Translations under genes and position numbers: made by a program | Notes under the pieces: model-generated | Told to the model about the DNA's origin: nothing | Databases searched by the model: none | Seen by the model: the letters and a program-made list of their open reading frames with translations, nothing else | In this document: one piece after another, positions 14,426 through 20,679 of the stretch | How the letters are laid out: every line of letters begins with the position of its first letter | Position numbering within the stretch: position 1 is the stretch's first letter | From: a virus | Virus record (IMG/VR): IMGVR_UViG_3300032163_000070 | Location: 1 to 31,784 of that record | DNA: 31,784 nucleotides | Strand: one strand, 5' to 3'

Positions 14426-14584
14426 ATGGGGAGGTATCATTGCTCCAAGGGTAAAATTGTAACAATCAGTAAAGCAGGACGTGTTTGTCTTTTGCGTCGC
14501 TGTCCACATCTGTTGGTTCAGTTTAAAAAAGGAAAGTTTAAACAAGTAGTACCAATCAGTATGATTGATAAAGGAGGTTGTTAA
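14426..14584 (+). CDS. 52-residue basic protein, unknown
   Basis: ATG 14426 follows a GAGGGGG site. The product MGRYHCSKGKIVTISKAGRV... is basic (many Lys and Arg) with four scattered Cys (HCSK, VCLLRRCP, GGC at the C-terminus), compatible with a small zinc or nucleic-acid-binding protein. Its end overlaps the ribosome site of the ATPase gene, so translation of the two may be coupled. Confidence 0.4.
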   Translation: MGRYHCSKGKIVTISKAGRVCLLRRCPHLLVQFKKGKFKQVVPISMIDKGGC

Positions 14585-14585
14585 A

Positions 14586-15536
14586 ATGTTAAAAGCTAAA
14601 AAGCCAGATGTTAAAGAGAAACGATTAAAAATGTTCGTATATGGCCCGGCCGGTGTCGGTAAAACTACCGCCGCAATCCAGTTTCCTAATTCGTATATTA
14701 TTGACACAGAAAAAGGAACTGATTTTTATGCTGGAACAATCAACAAAGCAAATTCTGCGGTATTGCAGACGCTCAATATTGACGAAGTAAAAGAAGAACT
14801 AAGGGCATTAGCAACAGAGAAACATCATTTCAAGACACTTATTATTGACCCCATAACACAGGTTTATAATAACGCACAGGAAAAATGGACACGCATCTTT
14901 GAAAAATATGCCAAAAGTGAAAAAGATAGTGCGGTTCAGGATTTTGGTATGCGCTATTGGGGTAAAGTAAAAGGCGATTTTAAGGGCCTTGAGAGGTTAG
15001 TTATCGCGCTTGATATGAATGTAATAGTAACCGCCCATCAAAAAGATGTATATGGCACAGGATTCAATAAAGTTGGCGTTACATTTGATTCAATGCGCGG
15101 TGATGATTATCTCTTTGATTTAGTATTCCGTGTTGAAAGGAAAAATGGAACACTTATTGCCATTACCGAAAAAGAAAGAGCTGAATTAGGCAAACAGAAA
15201 TTCCCTAAAGATTTTGAATGGAATTATGAGAATTTTTGTAAATTCTACGGGAAGGAAATTATTGAAAGGGAAGCCGAACCAGTTAAAATGGCGACAAAAG
15301 AACAGATTGAACGAGCTAATAAGTTAATTGAAGTAGTCAAGGTTGACGATGAAACAGTCAATAAATGGCTCGCGAAAGCTGATGTTGATTCTTTTGATGA
15401 GATGACAGGTGAACAGATACAAAAAGTTATTGAATATCTGGAGAAAAAAGTTGCCAGCTTAGTAGAAAAACAGGAAGAAACTATGCAAGCCGAATTAAAA
15501 GATAAAGTTGAAAAAAGAAAGGAAGGTAAAAAATGA
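14586..15536 (+). CDS. Sak4-type RecA-like ATPase (phage recombinase)
   Basis: 316 residues from the ATG at 14586, chosen because AAGGAGG (14571-14577) is 8 bases before it; an in-frame ATG at 14565 lies inside the previous gene and upstream of that site. Walker A GPAGVGKTT (20-28), Walker B TLIIDP (84-89), then a TAHQKD sensor-like segment and a RecA-core layout without RecA's terminal domains: the AAA_24/Sak4 group, which acts in phage single-strand annealing or strand exchange recombination. The C-terminal ~80 residues form a charged coiled-coil tail. The next gene is the small partner that usually accompanies Sak4 proteins. Confidence 0.8.
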   Translation: MLKAKKPDVKEKRLKMFVYGPAGVGKTTAAIQFPNSYIIDTEKGTDFYAGTINKANSAVLQTLNIDEVKEELRALATEKHHFKTLIIDPITQVYNNAQEKWTRIFEKYAKSEKDSAVQDFGMRYWGKVKGDFKGLERLVIALDMNVIVTAHQKDVYGTGFNKVGVTFDSMRGDDYLFDLVFRVERKNGTLIAITEKERAELGKQKFPKDFEWNYENFCKFYGKEIIEREAEPVKMATKEQIERANKLIEVVKVDDETVNKWLAKADVDSFDEMTGEQIQKVIEYLEKKVASLVEKQEETMQAELKDKVEKRKEGKK

Positions 15537-15970
15537 GAGGGACAGCCAATATGAAAGATGTAAAAGAACAGGGCAAATTTGTTACTTTACCGGAAGGTGA
15601 ATATCTTATGGAGATAACCGAAAAGACAGATAAAGAATCTTCTAACGGTGATCCTATGGTTTTGATTAAACTTTCTGTCTACGCTGGCGAATTTCAAGAC
15701 GAAGCATGGGTATATGACAATATACTCATACCGCCGTTGAGTAGCCCTTCCGCAAAGATACTTGGCCGCACAAAACACTTCTTGCATTGTATAGGCGAAC
15801 CATACGAAGGCGAAGAAGTAGAATGGGATTCTGATAATTGGGTAAATAGGCAAGTCAAGGTTAGAATTATCCATGAACAACCTAACGAATATCATAAATT
15901 CGTTAAACCGGTAATCGCAGAATACATCCTTGATGAAGAAATTGAACAAGAAGAAGGTCCACAGTTATAA
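15533..15970 (+). CDS. DUF669-like single-stranded DNA-binding partner of Sak4
   Basis: 145 residues, starting in an ATGA overlap with the ATPase gene. Features: LPEGEYLMEITEKTDKESSNGDPMVLIKLSVYAGEF at about 22-57, typical of the DUF669/small OB-fold proteins that follow Sak4 or other phage recombinases, then DNILIPP, LGRTKHFLHCIGEPYEGE and a C-terminal acidic tail (LDEEIEQEEGPQL) like that of single-strand binding proteins that recruit partners. DNA binding is inferred from family and context. Confidence 0.65.
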   Translation: MRGTANMKDVKEQGKFVTLPEGEYLMEITEKTDKESSNGDPMVLIKLSVYAGEFQDEAWVYDNILIPPLSSPSAKILGRTKHFLHCIGEPYEGEEVEWDSDNWVNRQVKVRIIHEQPNEYHKFVKPVIAEYILDEEIEQEEGPQL

Positions 15971-16026
15971 CTGTAACAAGCGTTTTGCGGCGTCAGCTTG
16001 AATAACCGTCTAACAAAGGAGTGCTT

Positions 16027-16326
16027 ATGGACATAAAAATTAGCCAAGAGGATAGGATACTGGAGTATTTAAAGACGGGGAAGTCAATAACGCCTATTGA
16101 CGCACTTAATATGTTTGGTTGTTTCAGGTTGGGGGCTAGGGTCTTTTCCCTCAAGAAGAAAGGCTACCGCATTGAAGAAATGGATACCCATATTAACGGG
16201 AAAACTTTTGCAAGATATTTTCTGGCAGAAGAGAACGAAGAGGCGATTGCTAATAATAACTTGGCGCAGGAAACGGCGATAAATAGAAAAGCGTTTGAGG
16301 ATAACGGGCAAATGGGATTTCTGTAA
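16027..16326 (+). CDS. HTH_39-type helix-turn-helix protein
   Basis: 99 residues from ATG 16027, which has AAGGAG 5 bases upstream; an in-frame GTG at 16021 overlaps that site and is not used. The N-terminal ~65 residues match the phage HTH_39 pattern: SQEDRILEYLKTGKSITPIDALNMFGCFRLGARVFSLKKKGYRIEEMD, a winged helix common in small phage replication or regulatory proteins. The C-terminal 30 residues are disordered-looking. A promoter begins 7 bases after its stop. Confidence 0.75.
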   Translation: MDIKISQEDRILEYLKTGKSITPIDALNMFGCFRLGARVFSLKKKGYRIEEMDTHINGKTFARYFLAEENEEAIANNNLAQETAINRKAFEDNGQMGFL

Positions 16327-16333
16327 GTAATGC

Positions 16334-16362
16334 TTGACAAGAATATTTTTGTTTTATATAAT
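16334..16362 (+). promoter_or_regulatory. Consensus sigma70-type promoter
   Basis: TTGACA at 16334-16339, 17-base spacer, TATAAT at 16357-16362: a perfect match to the vegetative consensus. Transcription would start near 16369, just before arm A of the structured leader. This is the strongest promoter in the window. Confidence 0.85.
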
Positions 16363-16370
16363 AAAGGTTA

Positions 16371-16514
16371 CGAGAGGCAAAAAATGAACAGAGTTAAAAT
16401 GGTTAAAATTATGGGCGAAGAAAAAACTCTTCGTCTTTTTTATTGCCTCTCGTCGGTGTCTGTGCCTCTCAAGACCAGACAAAAGCTCTGTTCAACCGGC
16501 GGGAGGCCTTTATT
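16371..16514 (+). promoter_or_regulatory. Structured leader upstream of the replication protein gene
   Basis: Arm A CGAGAGGCAA (16371-16380) and arm B TGAACAGAG (16385-16393) are followed by an intrinsic terminator, then A' TTGCCTCTCG (16443-16452, full 10-bp complement) and B' CTCTGTTCA (16486-16494, full 9-bp complement). A second partial copy of A' (TGCCTCTC, 16463-16470) lies between them. The order A, B, hairpin, A', B', ribosome site is the same as in the leader at 13704. Arm A also contains the ribosome site of a 44-codon leader reading frame. Confidence 0.55.
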
Positions 16515-16518
16515 ATGA
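16384..16518 (+). CDS. 44-codon leader open reading frame
   Basis: ATG 16384 has AGAGG (within arm A) 6 bases upstream; the stop TGA at 16516-16518 overlaps the start codon of the replication gene (ATGA). The product (MNRVKMVKIMGEEKTLRLFYC...) has no recognised family. The frame spans the terminator and both complementary arms, parallel to the 38-codon frame in the endolysin leader. It may be a leader peptide coupling translation to the next gene. Confidence 0.3.
   Translation: MNRVKMVKIMGEEKTLRLFYCLSSVSVPLKTRQKLCSTGGRPLL
16414..16441 (+). terminator. Intrinsic terminator inside the leader
   Basis: GGCGAAGA (16414-16421) pairs with TCTTCGTC (16428-16435, one G-U pair), loop AAAAAC, followed by six T at 16436-16441. 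It would end transcripts from the 16334 promoter after about 73 bases, leaving a short RNA carrying arms A and B. Confidence 0.6.
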
Positions 16519-16916
16519 ATGATGCGCGCTACTTTACCCACGATGATAACGCAAGAAACGATCCCAAAATTAAGGCACTAATGAAAAAATATGGTGTTGA
16601 GGGTTATGGAAGATTTTGGATTATTGTTGAAACAATGAGGGCAACAAGGGGGCAGAAAATCAACATAAAAGAATATGTCTTAGAATCCCTTGCTGAAGAA
16701 ATGAAGTGCTCTACTGATGAAATAAAAAGATTTTTAGATGATTGTGTTAAATTTGACCTTTTTGTCAAAGAGGGCGATTTTTATTATTCAGATTCACTTT
16801 TGGAAAGATTATCTTATTTAAAGCATTTAAGGACCGCAAAGCAACGCGGGGCTTATGCAATGCACGAAAAGTATGGACATAATATTACAAAAGAACCAGA
16901 TGATCTTGATCAATGA
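16515..16916 (+). CDS. Lin1244/DUF4373-like replication-associated protein
   Basis: 133 residues from ATG 16515 (GGGAGG site at 16501-16506). The sequence RYFTHDDNARNDPKIKALMKKYGVEGYGRFWIIVETMRATRG at about 4-46 is the signature opening of the Lin1244/Lin1753-like N-terminal domain found in phage DnaD-like replication initiators. The winged-helix-like domain continues to residue ~105 (YVLESLAEEMKCSTDEIKRFLDDCVKFDLFVKEGDFYYSDSLLERL). Most family members have a further C-terminal domain; this one stops soon after, so it may be truncated or a short variant. An in-frame upstream start at 16443 lies in the leader and has no ribosome site. The next 130 bases are a candidate origin. Confidence 0.7.
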   Translation: MNDARYFTHDDNARNDPKIKALMKKYGVEGYGRFWIIVETMRATRGQKINIKEYVLESLAEEMKCSTDEIKRFLDDCVKFDLFVKEGDFYYSDSLLERLSYLKHLRTAKQRGAYAMHEKYGHNITKEPDDLDQ

Positions 16917-17045
16917 TAAGTATCAATATGATATCAATATCAATAGATATAATAGATACATTTACTTATCTATTTACTTATTTACTTATTTAAGCATGCA
17001 TAGCAAAGCATATGCAATGCACTTGCAATGCAGTAAGGTATTGAA
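16917..17045 (+). other. Candidate replication origin: AT-rich iteron region
   Basis: Non-coding stretch right after the replication protein gene. It contains three TATCAAT (16921, 16932, 16938), three TTTACTTAT (16961, 16973, 16981) and two TGCAATGCA palindromic units 11 bases apart (17013, 17024), with GCATGCATAGCAAAGCAT just before. AT-rich repeats with helical-turn spacing beside an initiator-like gene are what phage origins look like; not proven. Confidence 0.4.
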
Positions 17046-17246
17046 ATGAATAAGTTTGAATATAAGCAGAGAATAAGGAAGATTCTTTGGGCTACCCAGA
17101 AGGAAACTGGCAAGAGAAAGACCAAGAAGATGATAAATGAGGCCGCGGATATGGTAAGGGCTATGGAAACGAAGCCAAAAGAGAATTGGCGCGGGGAGAG
17201 TAAACCTGAGAGTATAGCTGATATAGTGAACCAATGGTTAACCTAA
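17046..17246 (+). CDS. 66-residue basic helical protein, unknown
   Basis: Starts just after the iteron region (AAGG 9 bases before the ATG). Product is basic and helical (MNKFEYKQRIRKILWATQKETGKRKTKKMINEAADMVRAMETKPKENWRGESKPESIADIVNQWLT), possibly DNA-binding given charge and context. No family recognised. Confidence 0.45.
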   Translation: MNKFEYKQRIRKILWATQKETGKRKTKKMINEAADMVRAMETKPKENWRGESKPESIADIVNQWLT

Positions 17247-17271
17247 CACAACTCAATTATTGGAGGTGGAG

Positions 17272-17778
17272 ATGCTAATAAATAGAGTTTGGGCTATGCC
17301 TAATAAATGGACTTTTGCTATAATACCGATTAGGGATTTATTAAATAAATATACTAATATTGGGTTATGGTGCGACCCTTTTGCAGGACAAAATTCTCCC
17401 GCAGAAATAACTAATGATATCGTTGAAAAAAGAGCAAAATTCAACTTGGATGCACTTCAGTTTTTGAAATCAAGAGATACTGAACGATTTTATGGTTGTT
17501 TATATGACCCACCCTATTCTATTACACAAGCCCGGATGTATGGTAAAAAGGAATATTCGTCTATGAAGTATTGGGCTGACTGTAAAAATGAAATGGCTCG
17601 GATTATAAAACCCGAAGGTATAGCAATTTGTTGTGGCTGGAATAGTATGGGGCTTGGGAAAAACAGAGGATTTGAAATGATAGAAATATTACTCGTAGCC
17701 CACGGCGGGAGTAAAAATGATACTATTTGCACGATAGAAAGAAAATTCACCACCCACCCAAAGGAGATGAGGAGATGA
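17272..17778 (+). CDS. DPPY-type adenine methyltransferase-like protein
   Basis: 168 residues from ATG 17272 (GGAGG at 17262-17266); a TTG at 17260 is too close to that site. SAM-binding motif I region LWCDPFAGQNS at about 32-42 and catalytic motif IV YDPPYS at 78-83, then a helix and ICCGWNSMGLG strand region, in the order I to IV as in alpha/gamma DNA N6-adenine methyltransferases. It is short and lacks a target recognition domain, which is common for small phage methyltransferases that modify one short site. It would act on phage DNA to avoid host restriction or mark replication; the target is unknown. Confidence 0.65.
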   Translation: MLINRVWAMPNKWTFAIIPIRDLLNKYTNIGLWCDPFAGQNSPAEITNDIVEKRAKFNLDALQFLKSRDTERFYGCLYDPPYSITQARMYGKKEYSSMKYWADCKNEMARIIKPEGIAICCGWNSMGLGKNRGFEMIEILLVAHGGSKNDTICTIERKFTTHPKEMRR

Positions 17779-17885
17779 TTAAGAAGAAAAAGCTCAAAAA
17801 GAAAAATAAACGCACAAAACAGTCAGAATATACTAAAGAAGATGGAGAATATTTAGTTTACTTACACAATAGAGACAGAGATTAA
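17775..17885 (+). CDS. 36-residue lysine-rich peptide
   Basis: ATGA overlap with the methyltransferase gene and a GGAGATGAGGAG site. Product MIKKKKLKKKNKRTKQSEYTKEDGEYLVYLHNRDRD: very basic N-terminus, acidic end. No family. Overlap suggests it is translated. Confidence 0.35.
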   Translation: MIKKKKLKKKNKRTKQSEYTKEDGEYLVYLHNRDRD

Positions 17886-17938
17886 GAGAACGTTAAATGA
17901 TTAAATCCTGTGGGGTAGGTAAAAGAGGAGGTTGAATA

Positions 17939-18214
17939 ATGGACAAACCTACAGTAAAAGAGATACTGAAGGAATTTGCATTTTTAGTATTAGCAGATAA
18001 TTCAATGGAGGTGGGAGTTATTAAAGATTTAAGTATAAACCAAGCTGAAGCCCAAATCAATGAGATATATAAGAAGAAGTATTTGGAGATGTTGCCGAAG
18101 GAGAAGAAATGTAAATATAATTTTCATTATAAAGATAGTTATGTAAATTGTGATTGTGCAGAATTTGCTTGGTATAACTCAGCGATTCAAGAGATGAAAA
18201 GGAGGATTGTCTAA
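17939..18214 (+). CDS. 91-residue protein with Cys cluster, unknown
   Basis: MDKPTVKEILKEFAFLVLADNS... with helices up to residue 60, then CKYNFHYKDSYVNCDCAEFAW (possible metal site or redox cluster) and a C-terminal helix. Strong AGAGGAGG site 8 bases before the ATG. The 53 bases before it hold no gene. First of a run of small unknown genes with good ribosome sites. Confidence 0.5.
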   Translation: MDKPTVKEILKEFAFLVLADNSMEVGVIKDLSINQAEAQINEIYKKKYLEMLPKEKKCKYNFHYKDSYVNCDCAEFAWYNSAIQEMKRRIV

Positions 18215-18369
18215 TGACTTGGCGTAAGTCGCAAATGGTGCAAGAGGGGCTTTGGTCAGTCCTGATTTTACATCTATGCGAGCAATCCTATGGGGCAGGC
18301 AATTGGAATGGGGAATCCTGTTCGGCTGCCCTGTTATTTAACCCCACGAAAGGAAAACTAAATGGATAA
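18214..18369 (+). CDS. 51-residue protein, unknown
   Basis: ATG 18214 overlaps the previous stop (TAATG) and is preceded by GGAGG. Product MTWRKSQMVQEGLWSVLILHLCEQSYGAGNWNGESCSAALLFNPTKGKLNG. A short hydrophobic helix (LWSVLILHL) and a Gly/Asn-rich segment. Its end overlaps the start of the next gene by 8 bases. No family recognised. Confidence 0.35.
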   Translation: MTWRKSQMVQEGLWSVLILHLCEQSYGAGNWNGESCSAALLFNPTKGKLNG

Positions 18370-18748
18370 GCATTGTGTAAGTTTAGAGATAGCCAAGCAG
18401 TTAAAGGAATCTGGCTTTAAGAAGGAAACAGAGTTTTGTTGGGAGCATTACAATAAAGCTGTTATTGGTAAGAAAAGGATTTTACAGGGGGAACTTAATT
18501 GGAAATTAACAAAAGGAATGGTTTGTAAATGGGATGGAAGATTAGCTCATTACCCAGCCCCTCTCGCCACAGAGATTTTAGAGGAGTTACCAAGAGAAGT
18601 TAGCATAAAACAATATCCTGAAAATGATAGTGTAAGGTATCAGGTAGGACATAACGCTGGCAGAATGGCATTACAAACCTTTAGATATAGTAATAATTTA
18701 TGTGATGCGTTAGCAGAAATGTGGCTATATTTGAGAAAGGAAAACTAA
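18362..18748 (+). CDS. 128-residue conserved-looking phage protein, unknown
   Basis: MDKHCVSLEIAKQLKESGFKKETEFCWEH... has an N-terminal helix, a Trp/Lys-rich middle, a YPAPLATEILEELPREVSIKQYPENDSVRYQVGH region (66-97) and a C-terminal helix (NLCDALAEMWLYLRKEN). The 'YPAPLATEILEELP' block is one I associate with small uncharacterised phage proteins. AGGAAAAC ribosome site from the repeated start cassette. Function unknown. Confidence 0.5.
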   Translation: MDKHCVSLEIAKQLKESGFKKETEFCWEHYNKAVIGKKRILQGELNWKLTKGMVCKWDGRLAHYPAPLATEILEELPREVSIKQYPENDSVRYQVGHNAGRMALQTFRYSNNLCDALAEMWLYLRKEN

Positions 18749-18961
18749 ATGGATAAAATGATCTGTGCTTGCAAAGTTAAATATCTTGGTAAAAATGGAA
18801 CAGATGCAGATAAACTACAAGCTGATAGGCAATTAAAAGTTGGTAAAACTTATAGTATTTATCGCATAGACATTGGAAATTGGGAAACAAGATTATCGTT
18901 AGTGGGGTTACCTAACGATTTTAATAGTGTAATGTTTAAGCCAGTTGATTGGATAAAATAG
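18749..18961 (+). CDS. 70-residue beta-rich protein, unknown
   Basis: MDKMICACKVKYLGKNGTDADKLQADRQLKVGKTYSIYRIDIGNWETRLSLVGLPNDFNSVMFKPVDWIK. The pattern 'LKVGKTYSIYRIDIG..ETRLSLVGLP..FNSVMF' describes a small beta barrel seen in hypothetical phage proteins. Starts in the repeated cassette, immediately after the previous stop. Function unknown. Confidence 0.5.
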   Translation: MDKMICACKVKYLGKNGTDADKLQADRQLKVGKTYSIYRIDIGNWETRLSLVGLPNDFNSVMFKPVDWIK

Positions 18962-18974
18962 GGAGGAAAACTAA

Positions 18975-19247
18975 ATGGATAAGAAGGAGCAATTACGAGA
19001 AATTATTAAATATCAAATAGAAGCCTACGGAGGCAAGATAAATCCTAAAGATGATTTTAACGGATTCATTCTTGATATCCTCGCCCTCTTTCCTGAAAAT
19101 GGGGGAGTGTGTGAGTGTAAAAATCCTCCCCCACCAGAAAAGTATTATTATTGTCCTATTTGTCTTAAGCCAGTTGTGTTAACTGCCGATTGCAAACAAA
19201 CTTTGCTTAAAATTGGGGAGGAGAAAATAAATGGAACGCAAATTTAA
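18975..19247 (+). CDS. 90-residue protein with zinc ribbon
   Basis: N-terminal helix (QLREIIKYQIEAYGG), a segment DFNGFILDILALFPE, then CECKNPPPPEKYYYCPICLKPVVLTADC: CxC, CPxC and C residues forming a likely zinc ribbon. Starts in the third repeated cassette; its end overlaps the next zinc-ribbon gene by 17 bases. Function unknown. Confidence 0.45.
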   Translation: MDKKEQLREIIKYQIEAYGGKINPKDDFNGFILDILALFPENGGVCECKNPPPPEKYYYCPICLKPVVLTADCKQTLLKIGEEKINGTQI

Positions 19248-19383
19248 AGGCACTTGCCCTAAATGTGGCAACGAAATAATCGGCACAGATCATTGGGAAG
19301 AAGGAAATATTGTGATTATGGGCTTTTGTGATAAATGCCAATTGCATTATAGCGAGGATGAAATTGACTGGGAGGAGAAATGA
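19231..19383 (+). CDS. 50-residue zinc ribbon protein
   Basis: MERKFKGTCPKCGNEIIGTDHWEEGNIVIMGFCDKCQLHYSEDEIDWEEK: two knuckles CPKC and CDKC 24 residues apart make a classic zinc ribbon. ATG 19231 has a GGGGAGGAG site. Its stop overlaps the start of the next gene. Possibly nucleic-acid-binding or protein-binding. Confidence 0.55.
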   Translation: MERKFKGTCPKCGNEIIGTDHWEEGNIVIMGFCDKCQLHYSEDEIDWEEK

Positions 19384-19910
19384 TGAAAAAGAAAATCATT
19401 ACTAAAGAATGGCTACAAGAGAAATCAGCATGTGCAAGCGGAGTGGATTGGTTTGACGCCCAAAAAGATACCGACGCAGTAAAAGTTTTGAAGAAACTAA
19501 TCAAAGAAGATAAGCTGGGTTGGGCTAACTGGACAATTTGTCGTGTATTTGATTACAAACAAAGAGTGCAATATGCCGTATTTGTAGCAGAGCAGACGAT
19601 TGACTTATATGAAAAGGAATATCCGAATGATAAAAGACCAAGATTAGCAATTGAGGCGGCTAAGAGATGTATAGAAAATCCAAGTAAAGAAAATAAGGCT
19701 GTTGCCAATGCCGCCGCCTATGCCGCCGCCTATGCCGCCTATGCCGCCGCCTATGCCGCCTATGCCGCCGCCTATGCCGCCAATGCCGCCGCCTATGCCG
19801 CCGACTATGCCGCCAATGCCGCCGACTATGCCGTCTATGCCGCCGCCAAAAAAGAAATGAAAGTTAAAATACTAAACTATGGAATAAAACTTTTGGAAGA
19901 TAATGATTAG
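19383..19910 (+). CDS. Imm5-like protein with Ala/Tyr repeat tract
   Basis: 175 residues from ATG 19383 (GGAGG at 19371-19375, 7-base spacer; the ATG at 19380 is 4 bases from it). The N-terminal ~105 residues (KEWLQEKSACASGVDWFDAQKDTDAVKVLKKLI...YPNDKRPRLAIEAAKRCIENPS) resemble the Imm5-type group, in which 'P.D.RPR.AIEAA..' precedes Ala-rich helices. Residues 108-155 are almost wholly AAY/AAN/AAD units and end in a basic helix. Immunity proteins neutralise toxins; a phage copy could be antitoxin or anti-defence. The family is inferred from pattern recall, not a search. Confidence 0.45.
   Translation: MKKKIITKEWLQEKSACASGVDWFDAQKDTDAVKVLKKLIKEDKLGWANWTICRVFDYKQRVQYAVFVAEQTIDLYEKEYPNDKRPRLAIEAAKRCIENPSKENKAVANAAAYAAAYAAYAAAYAAYAAAYAANAAAYAADYAANAADYAVYAAAKKEMKVKILNYGIKLLEDND
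19704..19847 (+). repeat. In-frame GCC-rich microsatellite encoding Ala/Tyr repeats
   Basis: 48 codons in which every Ala is GCC, interspersed with TAT, AAT and GAC codons in units such as GCCGCCTAT and GCCGCCGCCTAT. G+C is far above the flanks, whose Ala codons are mixed. The pattern indicates expansion by slippage, with length probably variable between phage copies. Confidence 0.85.
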
Positions 19911-19986
19911 CTTACTTTGCTTGATTGTGATGCTGTTACCGTGGCCGAAACAAATTCGGGAAAAGGAAGATGGGGGAATATGGTAA
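19903..19986 (+). CDS. 27-residue hydrophobic peptide, doubtful
   Basis: ATG 19903, overlapping the end of the Ala-repeat gene, with GGAAG six bases upstream. MISLLCLIVMLLPWPKQIREKEDGGIW: a hydrophobic N-terminus and charged tail. Could be a membrane peptide, or chance. It overlaps the next small frame. Confidence 0.25.
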   Translation: MISLLCLIVMLLPWPKQIREKEDGGIW

Positions 19987-20081
19987 TATCTAAAATTTTA
20001 TTTATAATTTCCATTTTTTGTTGTTATTGTGCCTTTGTTTTGATTGTGGCGGGATTTTGCGGGATGAATGATGATAAATAA
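19980..20081 (+). CDS. 33-residue single-span membrane peptide
   Basis: ATG 19980 has a GGGGG site close by. MVISKILFIISIFCCYCAFVLIVAGFCGMNDDK: a Cys-rich hydrophobic helix (residues 5-28) and a short acidic tail. Its end overlaps the start of the thiamine-diphosphate enzyme gene, so it may be coupled to that cassette. Function unknown. Confidence 0.4.
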   Translation: MVISKILFIISIFCCYCAFVLIVAGFCGMNDDK

Positions 20082-20679
20082 ACAGCAGTTAATTGATTTT
20101 GAAACTTTAGTAATTAAGGAATTTGAACAAGGGCATATTAATTGTCCAATTCATCTGTCTGGAGGAAATGAGGATGAACTTATAGATATATTCCAAAATA
20201 TTGATTCTAAGGATTATGTTATATCTACTCATAGAAATCATTATCATTATTTGCTCAAAGGTGGTGATCCGCAAGCTTTAATGGCAGAACTTAAGGGGAA
20301 AAAAGAGGGTTGTTGCTATGGGCATGGCCGCTCTATGCACATATATGACCCGGATATAAATTTTTATACATCTGCTATTGTAGCGGGTGGTTGTGCTATT
20401 GCTTGTGGGTTAGGATTAGCAGGGAAACGAACATTCTGTTTTCTTGGTGATGGAACGGAAGATAGCGGACATTTTATTGAAGCAATTAGATTTGTCGAGG
20501 GGCGCAATTTACCAGTATGTTTCATTATTGAAGATAATGGTATTGCGGTAGAAAGTAAACATGCCGATAGATGGGGGAAATTTGCTAACAGTGCTTTTTA
20601 TGATTCAAAAAAAGTAATCAGGTATTCATATAAACGAATTTATCCGCATGTTGGTGTAGGGAGGCATATTAGTTTTTGA
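20068..20679 (+). CDS. Thiamine-diphosphate enzyme, alpha (PP-domain) subunit, E1-alpha-like
   Basis: 203 residues. Clear match to the N-terminal core of 2-oxoacid dehydrogenase E1 alpha: STHRNHYHYLLKGGDPQALMAELKGKKEGCCYGHGRSMHI (53-92), SAIVAGGCAIACGLGLAGKR (102-121) and the ThDP/Mg motif GDGTEDSGHFIEAIRF...FIIEDN (GDG 127-129, Asn157). Full E1 alpha is over 300 residues; this stops after the cofactor domain. With the beta subunit next door it could form an alpha2beta2 enzyme that cleaves or transfers two-carbon or acyl units from a 2-oxo acid or ketose. No E2 or E3 gene is visible. ATG 20068 or 20071 is the start; TGATG overlap with beta. Confidence 0.82.
   Translation: MMINKQQLIDFETLVIKEFEQGHINCPIHLSGGNEDELIDIFQNIDSKDYVISTHRNHYHYLLKGGDPQALMAELKGKKEGCCYGHGRSMHIYDPDINFYTSAIVAGGCAIACGLGLAGKRTFCFLGDGTEDSGHFIEAIRFVEGRNLPVCFIIEDNGIAVESKHADRWGKFANSAFYDSKKVIRYSYKRIYPHVGVGRHISF

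Larger units (their letters stand above)
18348..18983 (+). repeat. Three near-identical translation-start cassettes
   Basis: AGGAAAACTAAATGGATAA occurs at 18351-18369, 18738-18756 and 18964-18982, each time as ribosome site plus start codon plus the second and third codons of a gene (18362, 18749, 18975). Copies 1 and 2 share a further GAA upstream (from 18348 and 18735). The genes behind them are not similar. Confidence 0.75.

Noticed and set aside
16443-16514. Upstream extension of the replication gene
   Set aside because: Lies in the structured leader without ribosome site; homology-like sequence begins at 16515.
16855-17049. 64-codon frame across the iteron region
   Set aside because: Low-complexity translation of repeats; no start signal.
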